64,000 nucleotides of DNA from the NCBI GenBank assembly GCA_947652605.1, contig OX393578.1:56799415-56863414 (forward strand), given 5' to 3'. Below the pieces are notes generated by a model. It was not told the DNA's origin and did not search any database. It saw nothing but the letters and a program-made list of their open reading frames with translations. The translations under genes were made by a program, and so were the position numbers. Source of the stretch: Elmis aenea (taxonomy: Eukaryota; Arthropoda; Insecta; Coleoptera; Elmidae). Shown in pieces: positions 33,330-44,856 of this stretch. Numbering within the stretch: position 1 is the first letter of the stretch; every line of letters starts with the position of its first letter.

Positions 33330-33656
33330 TACCTTAAACCTCGTTTCATGTTGATCCTTTCAAAGGCACCTTGCATTGTCTGGACCTGTTAAGATGAAGC
33401 GGCAATTCTGGCGACCAGATTTTTCTCGAACTCTGCTGGAGTCTCGTAAATAAGGATCTTCATGTGCCCACAAGAAAAAATCTTATGGAGTCAAATCTGC
33501 TGATCGAGCAGGCCACGCGATCAGACCTCCTTTTTTCGCTACTTCGGCCTGTAACTCCAAGGGGATGCATTTTCGGCCATTCGTTAGTTGGTGAAAAATA
33601 TCACTATTTATCTACCCTAAAACGTTGAAGCGTACACGGAAACACCCTGTATATAA
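33330..33656 (-). pseudogene. Mariner-like transposase C-terminal fragment with one TACAGGGTGTTTCC end
   Basis: The minus strand begins at a TACAGGGTGTTTCCGTGT terminus (33656) and passes almost at once into GGLIAWPARSADLTP*DFFL, WAHEDPYLRD, and in another frame TPAEFEKNLVARIAAS. WPxRSPDLTPxDFFLWGxxK is the conserved region holding the last catalytic residue's neighbourhood in an insect mariner-like group. One TTA/CTA-to-TAA stop and a frameshift are present. The element is deleted between the 5' terminus and the C-terminus. This ties the TACAGGGTG terminus to a transposase family. Confidence 0.65.
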
Positions 33657-35772
33657 GCTTTCTTAGCAATAGTACAGACGTTCACTCGGGGGGTCAGTCA
33701 CGACTATAAGATTAGTAACTTTCATTTTTTTCTTGTGTTCTTGCCTCTAGAGGTCGTCCTAACGTTGGAGTATTCTGGATTGATTATCTGCCTAAATTAA
33801 CGTGCTTAGGTCATCGTGCAACTTACAAATATGTTTTCATCGTGCTTTTGTGTGTAAGTTCAGGTCCTTGGCCGTCCTTGATCACACTCAAGATTGACAT
33901 TTCTTTTATCAATACTTAATTTAGCAAATCAGTTTATTATTGCCACTCTTAATTTTCACGACTAGGTGGATTTCTTAAATTTGCTCTTTGGCTAACCCAA
34001 TAAAACGCAAAACGGTTTGTGAATCGTGGCATACGAGTTTATATATGATATCGGCCGACTGTCACGTTCAAGGGAAGTTTATTTATGGAAAGTTGCCGAG
34101 TTACCGAGTGCGTCTACCAAGCAAAAATATAAAGCGATGCCTCTGGACGGCTAACAAAAGGGTGCGCCGATCGCTATAGGGTTAGACGCATCAAGAACTG
34201 ATACTTCCTGTCTGGTTCTGTTTGATCTTATCAGATCTGCACGCATTGGGTTGCAACCCTAAAAATAAACCTCGTAAGACACTCGGAGCACTCCTTCCTG
34301 TCTTTCATATCATAAAACAGGGATTTTTTCCGCATCTCACTCTAATAAATGCACATAAGCATATACTAGCCGACTTGTAGAATCTTTTTAACCAATGCGT
34401 GTCACTTTATTACCTGATTAATGATTATACCCTCGTATAGCGCCTTCCTATGCTTAGCTATTCAAAAACTAATTTCCAAAAGCTCACATTTTCTCGTTCA
34501 TTATCATTTCCTTACTTTGGTGGATCTACATCCAGATATTTGCTAAATAAAGTGTTGACCCACTGATATACAAACTCGAAAATTGGTTTGAAAGGTTGAG
34601 ACGATTAAACTCGTAATTAATAATTGTAATTACGTTTGAAAAACACACTTATTGGAACCTAGACACGCAAATCGCTTTGAATTTTGGTTTAATTTTGTGG
34701 AACTGGTATTGCTTTTTAATATCGACAATACCTCTATAAAAATTAAGTGTGAAGGTACAATTCTTTGGCTTTTATTGGATGCCTTAGAAAGGCTACGAAA
34801 AGTCTCTTTTAGGTGTATTAAATTACTTATTAAATGTCAAAGCAAAAAGTATATAAAATTGAGCTTCTGTCAACGTTGAAATGTTTTTGTTATCCACACA
34901 GCTCCGTAATGAATTTGTTTCGAAGCATATTTAAACAGGAATATAAATCGTTTCTTTGGGTTTAATCCCTCTTTTGTTTCAAACACTCGATGTTACTAAA
35001 GGAAAATCGTATATTTTTTGTTTAATGTTAATTTTTCTCTTTAAAAACAGATTTAATTCCAAGCAGGGACTTTGTTAAAAGACTTAATTAGCATTTAGTA
35101 TGTAAAGTTTGGGCGTTTTAAGTCTGATAAAGTATTCTACTCACGTAACGTGCGGGATTTCTAACAGTAATAATAAACTTGGTTTTGTTTCGTTGTAATA
35201 TATTAAAACATGATTTGTCGCGGTTTAATTGGTGAATACATTACTAATAACCCCAATTTTGTTGGTGTGATTATTTTTGGTATGATTCTAACAATTTCGA
35301 TCGCAAGTTTTTTTAAAATTTCAAATGAATGCAAAAGATTGTACAATACGAAAGCATTATGTAAGCTTAAGTTTTTTTTTACCTCTCAATTTTTTTATTT
35401 TCAGCTTAAACTGAAACCAAACACATACGTAGAATTGTCCTATATTTCTTCATTTTATTCAGTTTTTCCACTCTTTCTCCCAAAGCTTTCTATTTTGCTT
35501 GCATTGACATTTTCATCCTTCCAGTAACATCTTGGTTTGTCTCTTTTCTTTCTTTCGCTATTTTGAAAATTGTACCACCCAGAGTCAGTTTTTTCGTAAG
35601 ATGCCATTTTGTTGTATTTTTCTGTTTTAATTTTCCGTTATCTTTTCATGCATCCAATGATTGCCCGGTAATTTTCATTTTTCCTTGTCATGTTTCATTA
35701 AATTGTATAATTTATTTACCTAAATGAAAAATATTAATTTAGCGTATAGCTAATTATTTTAATAATACCTAT
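33657..35772. other. No recognisable gene
   Basis: Around 34050-34300 the sequence is GC-richer and could hold a non-coding or 5' exon of the downstream gene, but I found no splice-supported reading. The 105-codon frame at 35210-35527 is hydrophobic and has no domain I recognise. Confidence 0.4.
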
Positions 35773-36623
35773 TAGGGTTTCTTTCCCGGGATCCCGGGAT
35801 CCCGGGTTCCCGGGATCCCGGTCCATTTTAAGCTATTTTATATTTCCCGGGAAATGCTTTTTGTCCCGGGAATTCCCGGGATTTTAAAAAAGTGTTATTT
35901 TCGTTTATTTTGTGCTAAGATCTTTGTAATACTATCATAACTTATCAGAATTTTATACTTAAAATATCTTTACTAACAGTAAATTATGGAAAAACTTTAT
36001 TTTTATTTTAAAATAATTTTTCTCTTTTAGTATGGCGCAAAGAAGCCCGGTCTACATGACAAAGTTAATATCTTCAAAATACTTTTACAGTTTTATTTTT
36101 GTGTACCCTGATAATTCAAAGCAAAATAGCTTATAAATGAAATTTTATTGATGAGAACGATGTGTTGCTAGATGCTCTTAAGACAATTTCACCTACGTCA
36201 ATAGAGACTGAGAGAGCATTTTATGCAGCAGGACTTTTTCTTATAAATTAAGAAAAATACTAATTGACTGAAGCACAGATCACCTTTGTTTTCTTAAATC
36301 ACATTACAAAAATTCATTGTAAAAATTATATTATTGTATTCATAAATATGAAATTGCAATATAAAGGGTATAATTCCCAAATGTATGATTCTCTCACCAA
36401 TATTATTGAATTATTTATAATAATCATGGAGCAAAATGTATTACATATATGACTTGGAGTTGTTTTTAAGTAATAAACCGTTCCCTTAATTTTTTGGGTT
36501 ATTTATTTAAAAATATATTGACATAATTTATTACATCCCGGGATCCCGGGAAATCCCGGGACAAAGGCCGATTTCTTCCCGGAATCCCGGGACAAGCAAA
36601 ATGGTCAAATATGAGAAACCCTA
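35773..36623 (+). mobile_element. hAT element with CCCGGG-rich subterminal arrays
   Basis: Terminal repeat TAGGGTTTCT at 35773 and AGAAACCCTA ending 36623, flanked by identical 8-bp ATACCTAT (35765-35772 and 36624-36631). Just inside both ends are runs of CCCGGGATCCCGGG-type palindromes (35785-35880 and 36536-36592). In between is a remnant hAT dimerisation domain (36130-36330). The total of 851 bp makes it a deletion derivative. Confidence 0.9.
36130..36330 (+). pseudogene. hAT C-terminal dimerisation domain remnant
   Basis: The + frame reads DENDVLLDALKTISPTSIET, ERAFYAAGLFLIN, then a stop and LTEAQITFVFLNHI. The pattern ...ALxTxPPTSxExERxFSAAGxxxxxxRxxLxxxxxxxLxFL is that of hAT C-termini. 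One stop. The rest of the transposase is gone. Confidence 0.7.
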
Positions 36624-36653
36624 ATACCTATCTAACATACACATATTAATAAA

Positions 36654-36777
36654 CAGGGATGCGCAAAAGTATGGAAACAGACCCAAAAAATACCATAACA
36701 CTCCGATAAAAAATTTCATTGTTATATCTGCAATAGTAGTAGATGTTTGTCTATTTCCATACTTTTGCGCAACCCTG
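36654..36777. mobile_element. 124-bp Tc1-like MITE
   Basis: CAGGGATGCGCAAAAGTATG at the left matches the complement of CATACTTTTGCGCAACCCTG at the right, with one mismatch and a following GAAA/TTTC extension. The interior is about 70 bp. The GCAAAAGTATGGAAA end resembles that of the larger Tc1-like element at 58943-61103, suggesting a shared parent. Confidence 0.75.
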
Positions 36778-37059
36778 TATACTGTATAGCATTAAAAGTT
36801 TTCCCTTATAAAACTACTTGGTATTAGTTTCATTTTTAACCTCGCTGGATAGATCGTTACTTATAACCTTTTAATCCAATATAAAACAAGGAATTTTGGT
36901 TTCCTGAATGGCAGTTTAAAGTCTTTGCAGTTTCTTATAGGATAATTGCGAATCTCAAAATTTTGGGTTATAAATTTTAATAAAAACATTTGGAAGCAGC
37001 TTATTTATAAATTTAAAAAAGAAAATAAACGCATTAAAGATTATCCGTTGTGTTATAGG

Positions 37060-37625
37060 CAGGGGTTTGGAGCGGAGCGCGGAGCTGGAGCGCGGAGCAG
37101 TGGAGCAATGGGTTTTTGCCCGGAGCGGGAGCGGAGCCCGGAGCAAATAATTTTGATTGCTCCACTGCTCCACTTTACTATTATAAACTACAATTTTTTT
37201 TTTTTAATGAATTATTCTCATGGGTATAGTATTTAATAAAATTATAAATAAACTAAATTTGATTTTTTTGAAGTAAAAATATTATAATGTAACTTTTCTG
37301 AATATTAATTTTCATTATTTTGTATTTGAATTTTGAACAATTTTAAAGAACTTTTTTTTTTTTTTTAACTTTTGAAGATCAATAATTTGTTCATTTATTT
37401 AACTTTACTTGTTTCTTAGGGTCAAATATTGTAATTTTTGGTCCATTTCCACATATCTCATAAAATTTTAGCTTTGTTTTAAAAAACAAATTTTTTAATA
37501 AAAAAACTTATTTTATTAATATTTGGAGCGCGGAGCGGAGCGGGAGCGGAGCTGGAGCAGGCATCTTGATGCCGGAGCGGAGCTGGAGCGGAGCAACTAA
37601 AAAATTGGACTGCTCCAAACCCCTG
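37060..37625. mobile_element. hAT element with GGAGC-rich ends
   Basis: CAGGGGTTTGGAGC at 37060 and GCTCCAAACCCCTG ending 37625; identical GTTATAGG on both sides (37052-37059, 37626-37633). The first about 110 bp and last about 90 bp consist largely of repeated GGAGC/GGAGCGGAGC units, while the 340-bp middle is very AT-rich. No coding remnant. Length 566 bp. Confidence 0.9.
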
Positions 37626-38215
37626 GTTATAGGTACTACTCCTCTGTAATGCATCTATGCATCTAGCATAAGAGTAACTTTGGTGTATCTGGAACAGTGT
37701 AAAATAATTCTCATAAGTATATTTTGCAGTTTTGCAAGTCGGTTTAATTTATATCGTTCGCCAGAAAGAAATCACTAGAGCAGTATTAAAAATGGGGTAC
37801 TATGATACTTTTTTGTATTAGAATTTTAGTAAAAATTGGAATACCAGTTGATCTACCAAGAAAACCAATTTTCCTTTTTAGCTGTATATGTAATCTGTAT
37901 TGGTTTTCCAAGTACGCGATCACATTTTTGGATTGTTTTCCAAAAACCAATACATTAAACTAGTGTGTGGGACATTAAAATGTCTACTTCTTGCTTTCAT
38001 GATTTCTAGAAAGCGTTTAAACTTTTAAAAGTTGCAAAAGTTTGAGATTTTTGTATACTTTGTAACAGCCACAGGTTTTGACTAATGTTTATACAAATAT
38101 TGAATAAAGCAAAGAAGATTTGAGCAAAATAAAAACTTATTTAAGCAAATTGTAGCATTAGTTTTATTATTATTTATAATAATTGTAGGGTAATGTAGTT
38201 TTTTTATTGTTTCAG

Positions 38216-38407
38216 AGTGCGAATACCTCAGAAAGCTGCTCCCCTAGCAGTAGTCCAAGTCCTCGACCTAGGATGACCGTTAGCTCGCAGTCGGGCCCTC
38301 GATCTCCCCGACCACCAGAGGACCTCTTTACCACGGCGACCTCCGCACTAAGACGTTTTCATTTTAAGACTGGCCGTGGTGCCACGAAAAACACATCAAA
38401 AACACAG
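38216..38407 (+). CDS. Rgk1: Host gene exon a (RGK-type GTP-binding protein, N-terminal extension)
   Basis: The exon follows TTTTTTTATTGTTTCAG and ends before GTACGT, both good splice sites. It is 64 codons in phase 0 at each end and reads SANTSESCSPSSSPSPRPRM then a serine/proline/arginine-rich stretch ending TKNTSKTQ. Codon use and GC content are higher than in the surrounding DNA. No domain; low-complexity, probably disordered. I assign it to the same gene as exons b and c because strand and phases fit (exon b starts in phase 0). No transcript evidence is available, and the reading of upstream exons is unknown. The gene name is transferred from exon c. Confidence 0.6.
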
Positions 38408-38461
38408 GTACGTTTTCATTAGAAACTCCCTCCACAATAAATCCACAGAAACGTTCTGTTT
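38408..38461 (+). other. Start of intron between exons a and b (38408-43588)
   Basis: The 5.2-kb intron begins with GTACGT and ends with TTTCTTTTGCAG. It holds a minus-strand LINE, a 74-bp-arm hairpin and a hAT fragment, each listed separately. Confidence 0.55.
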
Positions 38462-40520
38462 TTATATATTATATAATAATAATAATAATAATAATATTTA
38501 TTGTGCATTACAATACAATTAAATAAAATAATACACAAATGGACAAGGTTAGCTCGCGCTCTCTACCACCTTGCTATTAGAAATAAGCATTAACAAACAA
38601 AAAAAAAAATTACAATAATAAAAGACATATTTACTGCTGAACATCATTTTTTAACATACGTTTAAATTGAAAAGCAGATAAATGCAATTGATGCATAACA
38701 GTATTCAAGTACAACGGTGCTAGATAAGAAAAGCTTCCTCTAAATTTAATTGAAGAGTGTCTTGGAATACAAAATGAATTAAATCTAATGTTGACATCGT
38801 GAACATCATTTCTACAGGTTATAAGATTAAAAAGATATGGTGGATTGTGAGATTTTAAGATTCTATATAAAAAGACAGTATTTAGATAGCGTATGCGCTC
38901 CTTTACATTTAATTCGTTGAGGCTAAGTCTAAATGGAGTAATATGACCTCTATGCGGAATACAGCAAGCAAATCTTACATGCATTTTGCACTCGTTGTAG
39001 TTTTTGTTTGTTCAGTTGACTCAAAAAATTAAAATACACAAAGCAGCAATAATCAATGTGTGGGTAGATTAGTGACTTTATCATCATAAGCTTTACCTAA
39101 CTTGTTAAAGCGTGTTTTAGTGACTGAAGCGCTTTTAATTTAGAAAAACATACCCTGTATATATGATTGACATGATCATTAAATGAAAAGTTGCTATCCA
39201 TTATGACCCCTAGATTTTTGGCACTATCGACCCATTGAATATCGGTACTGTTCACCACCAAACTATATTGCTCCACAATACGCATTCTGTATGAAGGTGT
39301 CGTTATGCATAATGCTACAGATTTGGCCGGATTTATACGCAAACCATGCTGTTGTAAAAATTTGGTAACATTTCCCAAGTCAGAATTGAAATTGTTAATG
39401 TGAACATCTAAAGTATCAAATCCACAGGACATATATAATGCAATATCATCAGCATATAGATGAGCGTTAACGTAATTCAAACAATTACATAAATCAAATG
39501 TAAATAGTGAAAATAACAAAGGGCCCAGCACGCTACCCTGAGGAACCCCGCATTTGACAGTTTTCAATGATGAGCATACTGAACCCCTACCAAGTATTAC
39601 CCTTTGACATCTATTATTTAAATAACTATCAATTAGCTCCAAAGCAGTACTACTGAATCCGATATATTTTAGTTTTGCTAATAATAAGGTAAAATTTACA
39701 AGGTCAAATGCCTTACTCTGATCGAGAAGTACTAAAACAGAGGGAGTTGAATTTTCAAAACCCATAGCAATATCATCTACCACCTTCAATAAAGCCGTCT
39801 GTGTACTATGTAGTTTTCTAAAACCCGACTGTATGCTGGGTATTATATTGTATTTCTCTACATAGCTTGTTATTTGCGTTGTAATAATCTTTTCGAACAC
39901 TTTCGAAAAAGTTGGTAAAATCGACACTGGTCGTAAATCATTGTAACCTACTGGGGTAGGTATTTTAGGTATTGGTACCACGCTTGCAATTTTCCAAATT
40001 TGAGGAAAACCCCTTGATTAACTGACTCGTTAAAGATATTTCTTATTTCGTTAATGCAATAAGGTAGCACAATCGAAATCATTTTTAAATTAATGCCATC
40101 GTAACCGCTAGCTTGTGATTTGATTGATTTAATAGCTTTATGTATATCAACATCCCTGATTTCCTCAAAAATAAAAGAACTATTACGATGTACTAGGTTA
40201 CTGGAATAATAATTTAAGAGATTATTATCTATAGAGGATTGCCCTGCAACGTTTATAAAATGATTATTGATTAGCTCAGGATACTGAAGATCATTAGGTA
40301 ACGTGATATTTTTTCGATTAAACTTAGTGTCCACCCCCCAATCGGCCAGATTTTTCCACAATGATTTTACGTTGGTTATATTTGTACGTAGTAGATGTTG
40401 CATATAGGCTACCTTTTCCCTTTTAATAGCATTATTAACTAAATTACGTAATTGGACATAAAACAATCTTCTATTTAATGATCTATCATTTGAATAGTTA
40501 TTAAAACCCTTGTGAATGAT
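38462..40520 (-). mobile_element. 5'-truncated jockey/CR1-like LINE in the intron
   Basis: About 2 kb, inserted antisense to the host gene. Its 3' end is an ATA/TAT microsatellite (38473-38500), typical of LINEs with simple-repeat tails. It comprises the upstream RT region (40520-39950), the RT core (39981-39097) and a C-terminal domain (38984-38631). No matching target duplication was identified around it. Confidence 0.85.
38631..40466 (-). pseudogene. LINE ORF2 (reverse transcriptase and C-terminal domain), frameshifted
   Basis: Three consecutive frames. 40466-39948: linker after the endonuclease, with SGYDGINLKMISIVLPYCIN. 39981-39097: 294 codons with LRPVSILPTFSKVFEKII, IQSGFRKLHSTQTALL, VLLDQSKAFDLV (first catalytic aspartate), VPQGSVLGPLLFSLF, HLYADDIALY (YADD, residues about 176-179) and AKNLGVIMDSNFSFNDHV. 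38984-38631: a C-terminal block with HVRFACCIPHRGH and RGSFSYLAPLYLNTV. The frame change near 39965 falls at KFGKLQAWYQ/VPIPKI. A relatively young copy, since the core is open over 880 bp. Confidence 0.9.
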
Positions 40521-42113
40521 CTTTCAGCAAAACATTTTGTATTCAACCGTCGCGTGTCTTTTACGGGTAGATTTTTTTTCTGTGAAAGCTTTGACGCGGA
40601 TATCCACGACAATCTAGAAAGATTCGGTACTGGACGTTAACCGCGCTTTAGGTCAGCAACAACATTATCTTCCACATCGGTGAATTCACTTCAGGCTTGT
40701 TAAGCCACTGCAAAATTTGTGCTTTTATGTCGTTTACTGCCTCTCTCATTCGCCCGTTCTACGTGTATTTTGTACTTTTTATTCGTCGTATCCATTCCTT
40801 GTGCGCATATAAACGAAAAGGATAATGATGTACGTGAATTTTTTGTACGTGTTCTTATTCCTGTGTGTGTTATTACGCCACAGCTAAATACGAACAATTT
40901 TAAAATAAAAACGTTGGTGAAACTTTAATTTTAAGTAATTATTTTTGCTTCAGATTCTTTTTAAAGTTCAGTACAATTGAAAAAAAAATTGAACCTAACT
41001 GCAGTTACATACTAAAGTCATTTTGCTATTTATTACATTAGAGTCAAGATATCCCTATAGATTTGGCACAAAGAAGGTTAACTGCTAGCAGTTCCGGAAA
41101 AGGCAGTTTAACAATAAATGAAAATGCTGACGGGGAAATTATAAATTGGCTAAAGATATACTGGATGGGATCTAAAACAATATGCACCAAGCATTAAATA
41201 AAATAATTTATTAGACATCAGTTATAGAATATGCTGAATTGAAATTCTAGATTTATCTCCGTGATGAGAAGGCTCAAAAACATCGATAAAACTACTTTAT
41301 TCTCATTACATAAAAATTCTAGACCTATCTGATCAGCGAAATTTAACGATCTATCGCCTTATACATATATCCCCTGGCCTCAATGATTTCAAAAAAGTTT
41401 CTTAGAAGCAAACTAAAGAACAGAATACTTGTAAAAGTAATCACCATTGTTTATTTTTCAAACATTATATACATATATTCGTTATTATTATAACCAATAA
41501 GTTAATAAATTAATATTATTCCTGCTGACCTTAAGTGTTCACATTAATTGGATAATTCTTAACATTCTGTAGAATAAACGGTTTAATTTTTTTAACTGCT
41601 TCATGTAAATGTATAAATGGTTTCTTAAGCAATAAATGGTCTTTTTTTGGAGTTTTCCTTATCTTAATGCAAAATCTGTTAAAGCTAATGAACAGACAAG
41701 AGTTTAGTTTTATATTTAAACAGAAATATTATATCTACTTTATAAAAAAAAAAAAATGTCTCTAAATTAAGCCTATTTCTAAACTTAATAGGACATTTTT
41801 ATAGTTTTTGTTATTATTATTATAAAGATTATTGTATTATATGTATTTTAATACTTAACATGTTTCAGAATAATATAATTTATTTGAAACTTAGACATTA
41901 TTGTGGTAAGTCCATGATGCGTTTTTGTTGATTCAATAATTTTGTCAGAGGCATAAAACCACTTGCCGTATATAAAAGCAATATTTAATCTAGGTCTTAT
42001 TTACAAACATGATAAAATAATAAATCCGTATTGTGTTTAAAATAATATTCTTCATTGGTTCTAAATATCCAAAAAGGCGTAGAACATGTCACAATAATAA
42101 TAATACACATGAT
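40521..42113. other. Intronic, no recognisable feature
   Basis: Overlapping short frames on both strands at 40700-40930 have no motif. The rest is AT-rich intron. Confidence 0.45.
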
Positions 42114-42268
42114 GTCTGTTCCAACAGGTCCATTACAATCCAATAAACTATCAGGATTCTGCGCACTATCGATACAGCGTGCCATTATAGTCTTTAATGG
42201 CACGCTATATCGATAGTGCGCAGAATCCTGATAGTTTATTGGATTGTAATGGCCCTGTTGGAACAGAC
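42114..42268. repeat. Near-perfect 74-bp inverted repeat with 7-bp loop
   Basis: The left arm 42114-42187 starts GTCTGTTCCAACAGG and ends GCGTGCCATTA. The right arm 42195-42268 is its complement with two mismatches. The loop is TAGTCTT. Located in the intron between exons a and b, so it would be transcribed with the gene and fold into a long hairpin RNA. No target duplication is evident. Confidence 0.9.
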
Positions 42269-43084
42269 CTATGTATACATTTTTAATTTAGCAAGTTTTC
42301 CGGGCTTAAAATAGCTTACCAGACCTAGTATACTGGTTATATTTAATTTTTTTCATAAAGTTATACATTATTATTCGATTTTAGCAATTTTGATTTAAAG
42401 TCTGTTCTAAAGAATTAGGTTGTCTTTTAAGAGATAAACATTTAATTTATCCTAACACCTTTTGCGCTATGCAAAGGAGACTGATTCATGCAATCGTATT
42501 TGTGGGAACCCCCGAGTTTTGTTTGTATTTTTACGTCTACCAATTCCTTATTTGTATAGATTATTTTGTTGGAACAAGCCTTAAGTCAAGCATGACATTA
42601 GCCAACTAAGTTTAGTTAAAAAAAATATTTGAGGTGTATAAACAGAGTTTGTCGATGCATCTTTAGCGCTAATTTTCTCGAAAACGGCTACGTTTACAGC
42701 AAAAAACAAAGAGGGACGAATTTTTTCCTCTTAAGTCGTACTTTCTTATGGACGAATGACATTTTCAATTTTATTCCAGAGAAAAAAATTCTGAAGATGG
42801 TAAGCGGATGACCTGACTATAAATCATACTTCCAATTACGTGTTTTCTTTCTAATTATCCCACAAAGTCAATGGGAAACACCCAAACATTTCGGCCAAGT
42901 TTGATAGCTCAAGCTTAAACGGCTAGGACGTAATCGATTTTTTGATTTTTTTTTCTTGCAACTTTGGAGGTCTCTAACTTTGAAAGGGAGCATTTTCGGA
43001 TAACAAAATATTTGACAAATGGTCATCATTTTCACTCAGGAATATGCACATACTTTTTTGCCGTGTATAATGGGGACACCCTTT

Positions 43085-43238
43085 ATATTCGAGACGAGAC
43101 GAGATTCTCGACCTCGAGACAAGATTTTGGTAGTCGAGAAATCTTCGAGACGAGACAAGGCAAATTTTTCGTCTTCAAAATTTGAGACCAGACGAGACTT
43201 GGTTATTTCTCGTCTCGTCTCGTCTCGCGGCATCACTA
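43085..43238. mobile_element. hAT-like fragment with CGAGACGAGAC arrays
   Basis: CGAGACGAGACGAG at 43090 and, in inverted form, CTCGTCTCGTCTCGTCTCG at 43209-43227, with several degenerate copies between them (GAGACAAG, GAGACCAGACGAGAC). The right end CGGCATCACTA, i.e. TAGTGATGCCG inverted, looks like a hAT terminus. The left terminus and the duplication are not clear. Confidence 0.55.
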
Positions 43239-43588
43239 CACACAACGTAGACGTTATACTGTTAAACATAAACGTCAAATATTGACAACTAAAGCACATG
43301 TTAATAACCAGGTAGTCTGACATGTATGTCGTATGTATGGACTGTTGAGTGTAAAAGCAACCAAACTCCAGGATTTGGGTTATTTATGCACTCAATTCGC
43401 TCCCGTTTAAACTTTTTCTCGTTCAAACTTCAACAAAGGTCTTCAGACTTGGGTTTTTTTACAACCAACTGATGGATTTACTCCTAAAGAAAGCAAATAT
43501 ATCGAAATCTCATTTTGCATGAAAAATAGTCTGGGTTGTTTTTATTTAAACACCATGTGCGACTTACTAAGTCCAATTTCTTTTGCAG

Positions 43589-44856
43589 GGTCAAACTGTT
43601 CCTAAAGTTATCGTAATGGGATCAAGCACAGCTTCTGAAACCACAATCAACACCAGCACAGACAGCTCAAACACAATGGTAACCACAATGACTGCAACAG
43701 ACGGTGATAATACTGAAGATAGTTTAGACATTAACGACTCTCTCGACATGCTTAACACGGAAAACATATTAGATACCGGTAAAAACATTAATCAGATACT
43801 AGAGCCTACTCCGATGTCGCCTAAGACTCCAATAACCGCGAAAAATGAGTATACATTCGTCTACGAAACGGAAGCCACGCCCAAGACCGCGTACTTCAGA
43901 AACGAAGAAAAATTCGTCTTCGATTCTAGCCACAATGAGGTGAGCTGCGTTCCTGAGGAGAAAAGCGTCGAGAAGCTAATGGAAGCGCAGATGGAGGCTA
44001 TGAAACAAGACGCTCGACGGAGGAACAGTTACAGAGCCGCCCAGGACACTTACGACAGCGTTGATTTAGTAAAAAACAACTTCCACGTAAACAGCGAACA
44101 TATGCGCATAGAAAAAAGTAGAGAACGGAAGAATTACAGGAGGAAAATGAGTTCCACTTACAATACTCATAATGGTCATCACGATGGTGATCACACATCG
44201 CCGAAGGAGTACAACGGTAATAGGACCTCGCCGAAACATTTAAAATTAGAAGCTAGTCTAGACACATCGCCGGAACATAAAAATGACACACCTTCTCCAA
44301 AACCAAAACATAAACACAAGAAGAGCCGACGACACCATTCGCCAAGTAAACACAAAGCTGACAAGTTCGTATACGACGAGAAACACATTGCCAAGTACCG
44401 CGAAAAGTCCCGCAGGACACCACCTCTGCCCGATCTAAGAGTGGACTTCTTCAACGAAACCGTAGACCATTGCCAGGGGGATTCACTTTTCGTGCCGATT
44501 TCGTCTGAAAAGCGTGGCAGCGTGTGCCTGAACAAGTGTTTGCGAGAAGTAGGGGCCACTCAGGACGCTACTGCATCATCGCCTATAAATGTAACCACGA
44601 ATCCATTGGAAAATTCAGTTCATTTTAGTAGTCGTAAAGTACCGCAAGCGACTATTGTAGTTCAACAGCCTTCGGTTAGTTTAGATCAAGCCAATGTGTC
44701 GACAATTCTTTTAAGAAACGGATGTGAGTTTGTTTCAAACGTTGAAAGTGCCGGTAATAAATTGTGCCTGAAAAAGCAAAGGGAAGAAAACATGAAGCAA
44801 CTGTTGGACGTTACCAACAATCTTACTCTAGAAGAAATACACGACTTTGAAATGAG
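43589..44856 (+). CDS. Rgk1: Host gene exon b (large N-terminal extension of RGK-type protein)
   Basis: 1,268-nt exon between TTTCTTTTGCAG and GTGCGT; starts in phase 0 and ends two bases into a codon (AG). It encodes about 422 residues: a Ser/Thr/Asn-rich start (residues 10-75), PMSPKTPITAKNEYTFVYET, EEKSVEKLMEAQMEAMKQD (helical, charged), a basic His/Lys-rich tract with repeated TSPK/TSPE units (about 200-260, including KPKHKHKKSRRHHSPSKHK), YREKSRRTPPLPDLRVDFF and a final LTLEEIHDFEM. Repeated SP/TP dipeptides suggest phosphorylation. No catalytic domain. Coding statistics (no stops across 1.27 kb, higher GC) strongly support an exon. Translation through to 44899 would run into the intron. 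Confidence 0.8.

Noticed and set aside
34050..34300. GC-richer patch as promoter or first exon of the host gene
   Set aside because: No initiator, TATA or splice context that I can defend; base composition alone is not enough.
39150..39180. ACCCTGTATATATGATTG as a transposon terminus
   Set aside because: It lies inside an open, motif-bearing LINE RT frame and is coding sequence.
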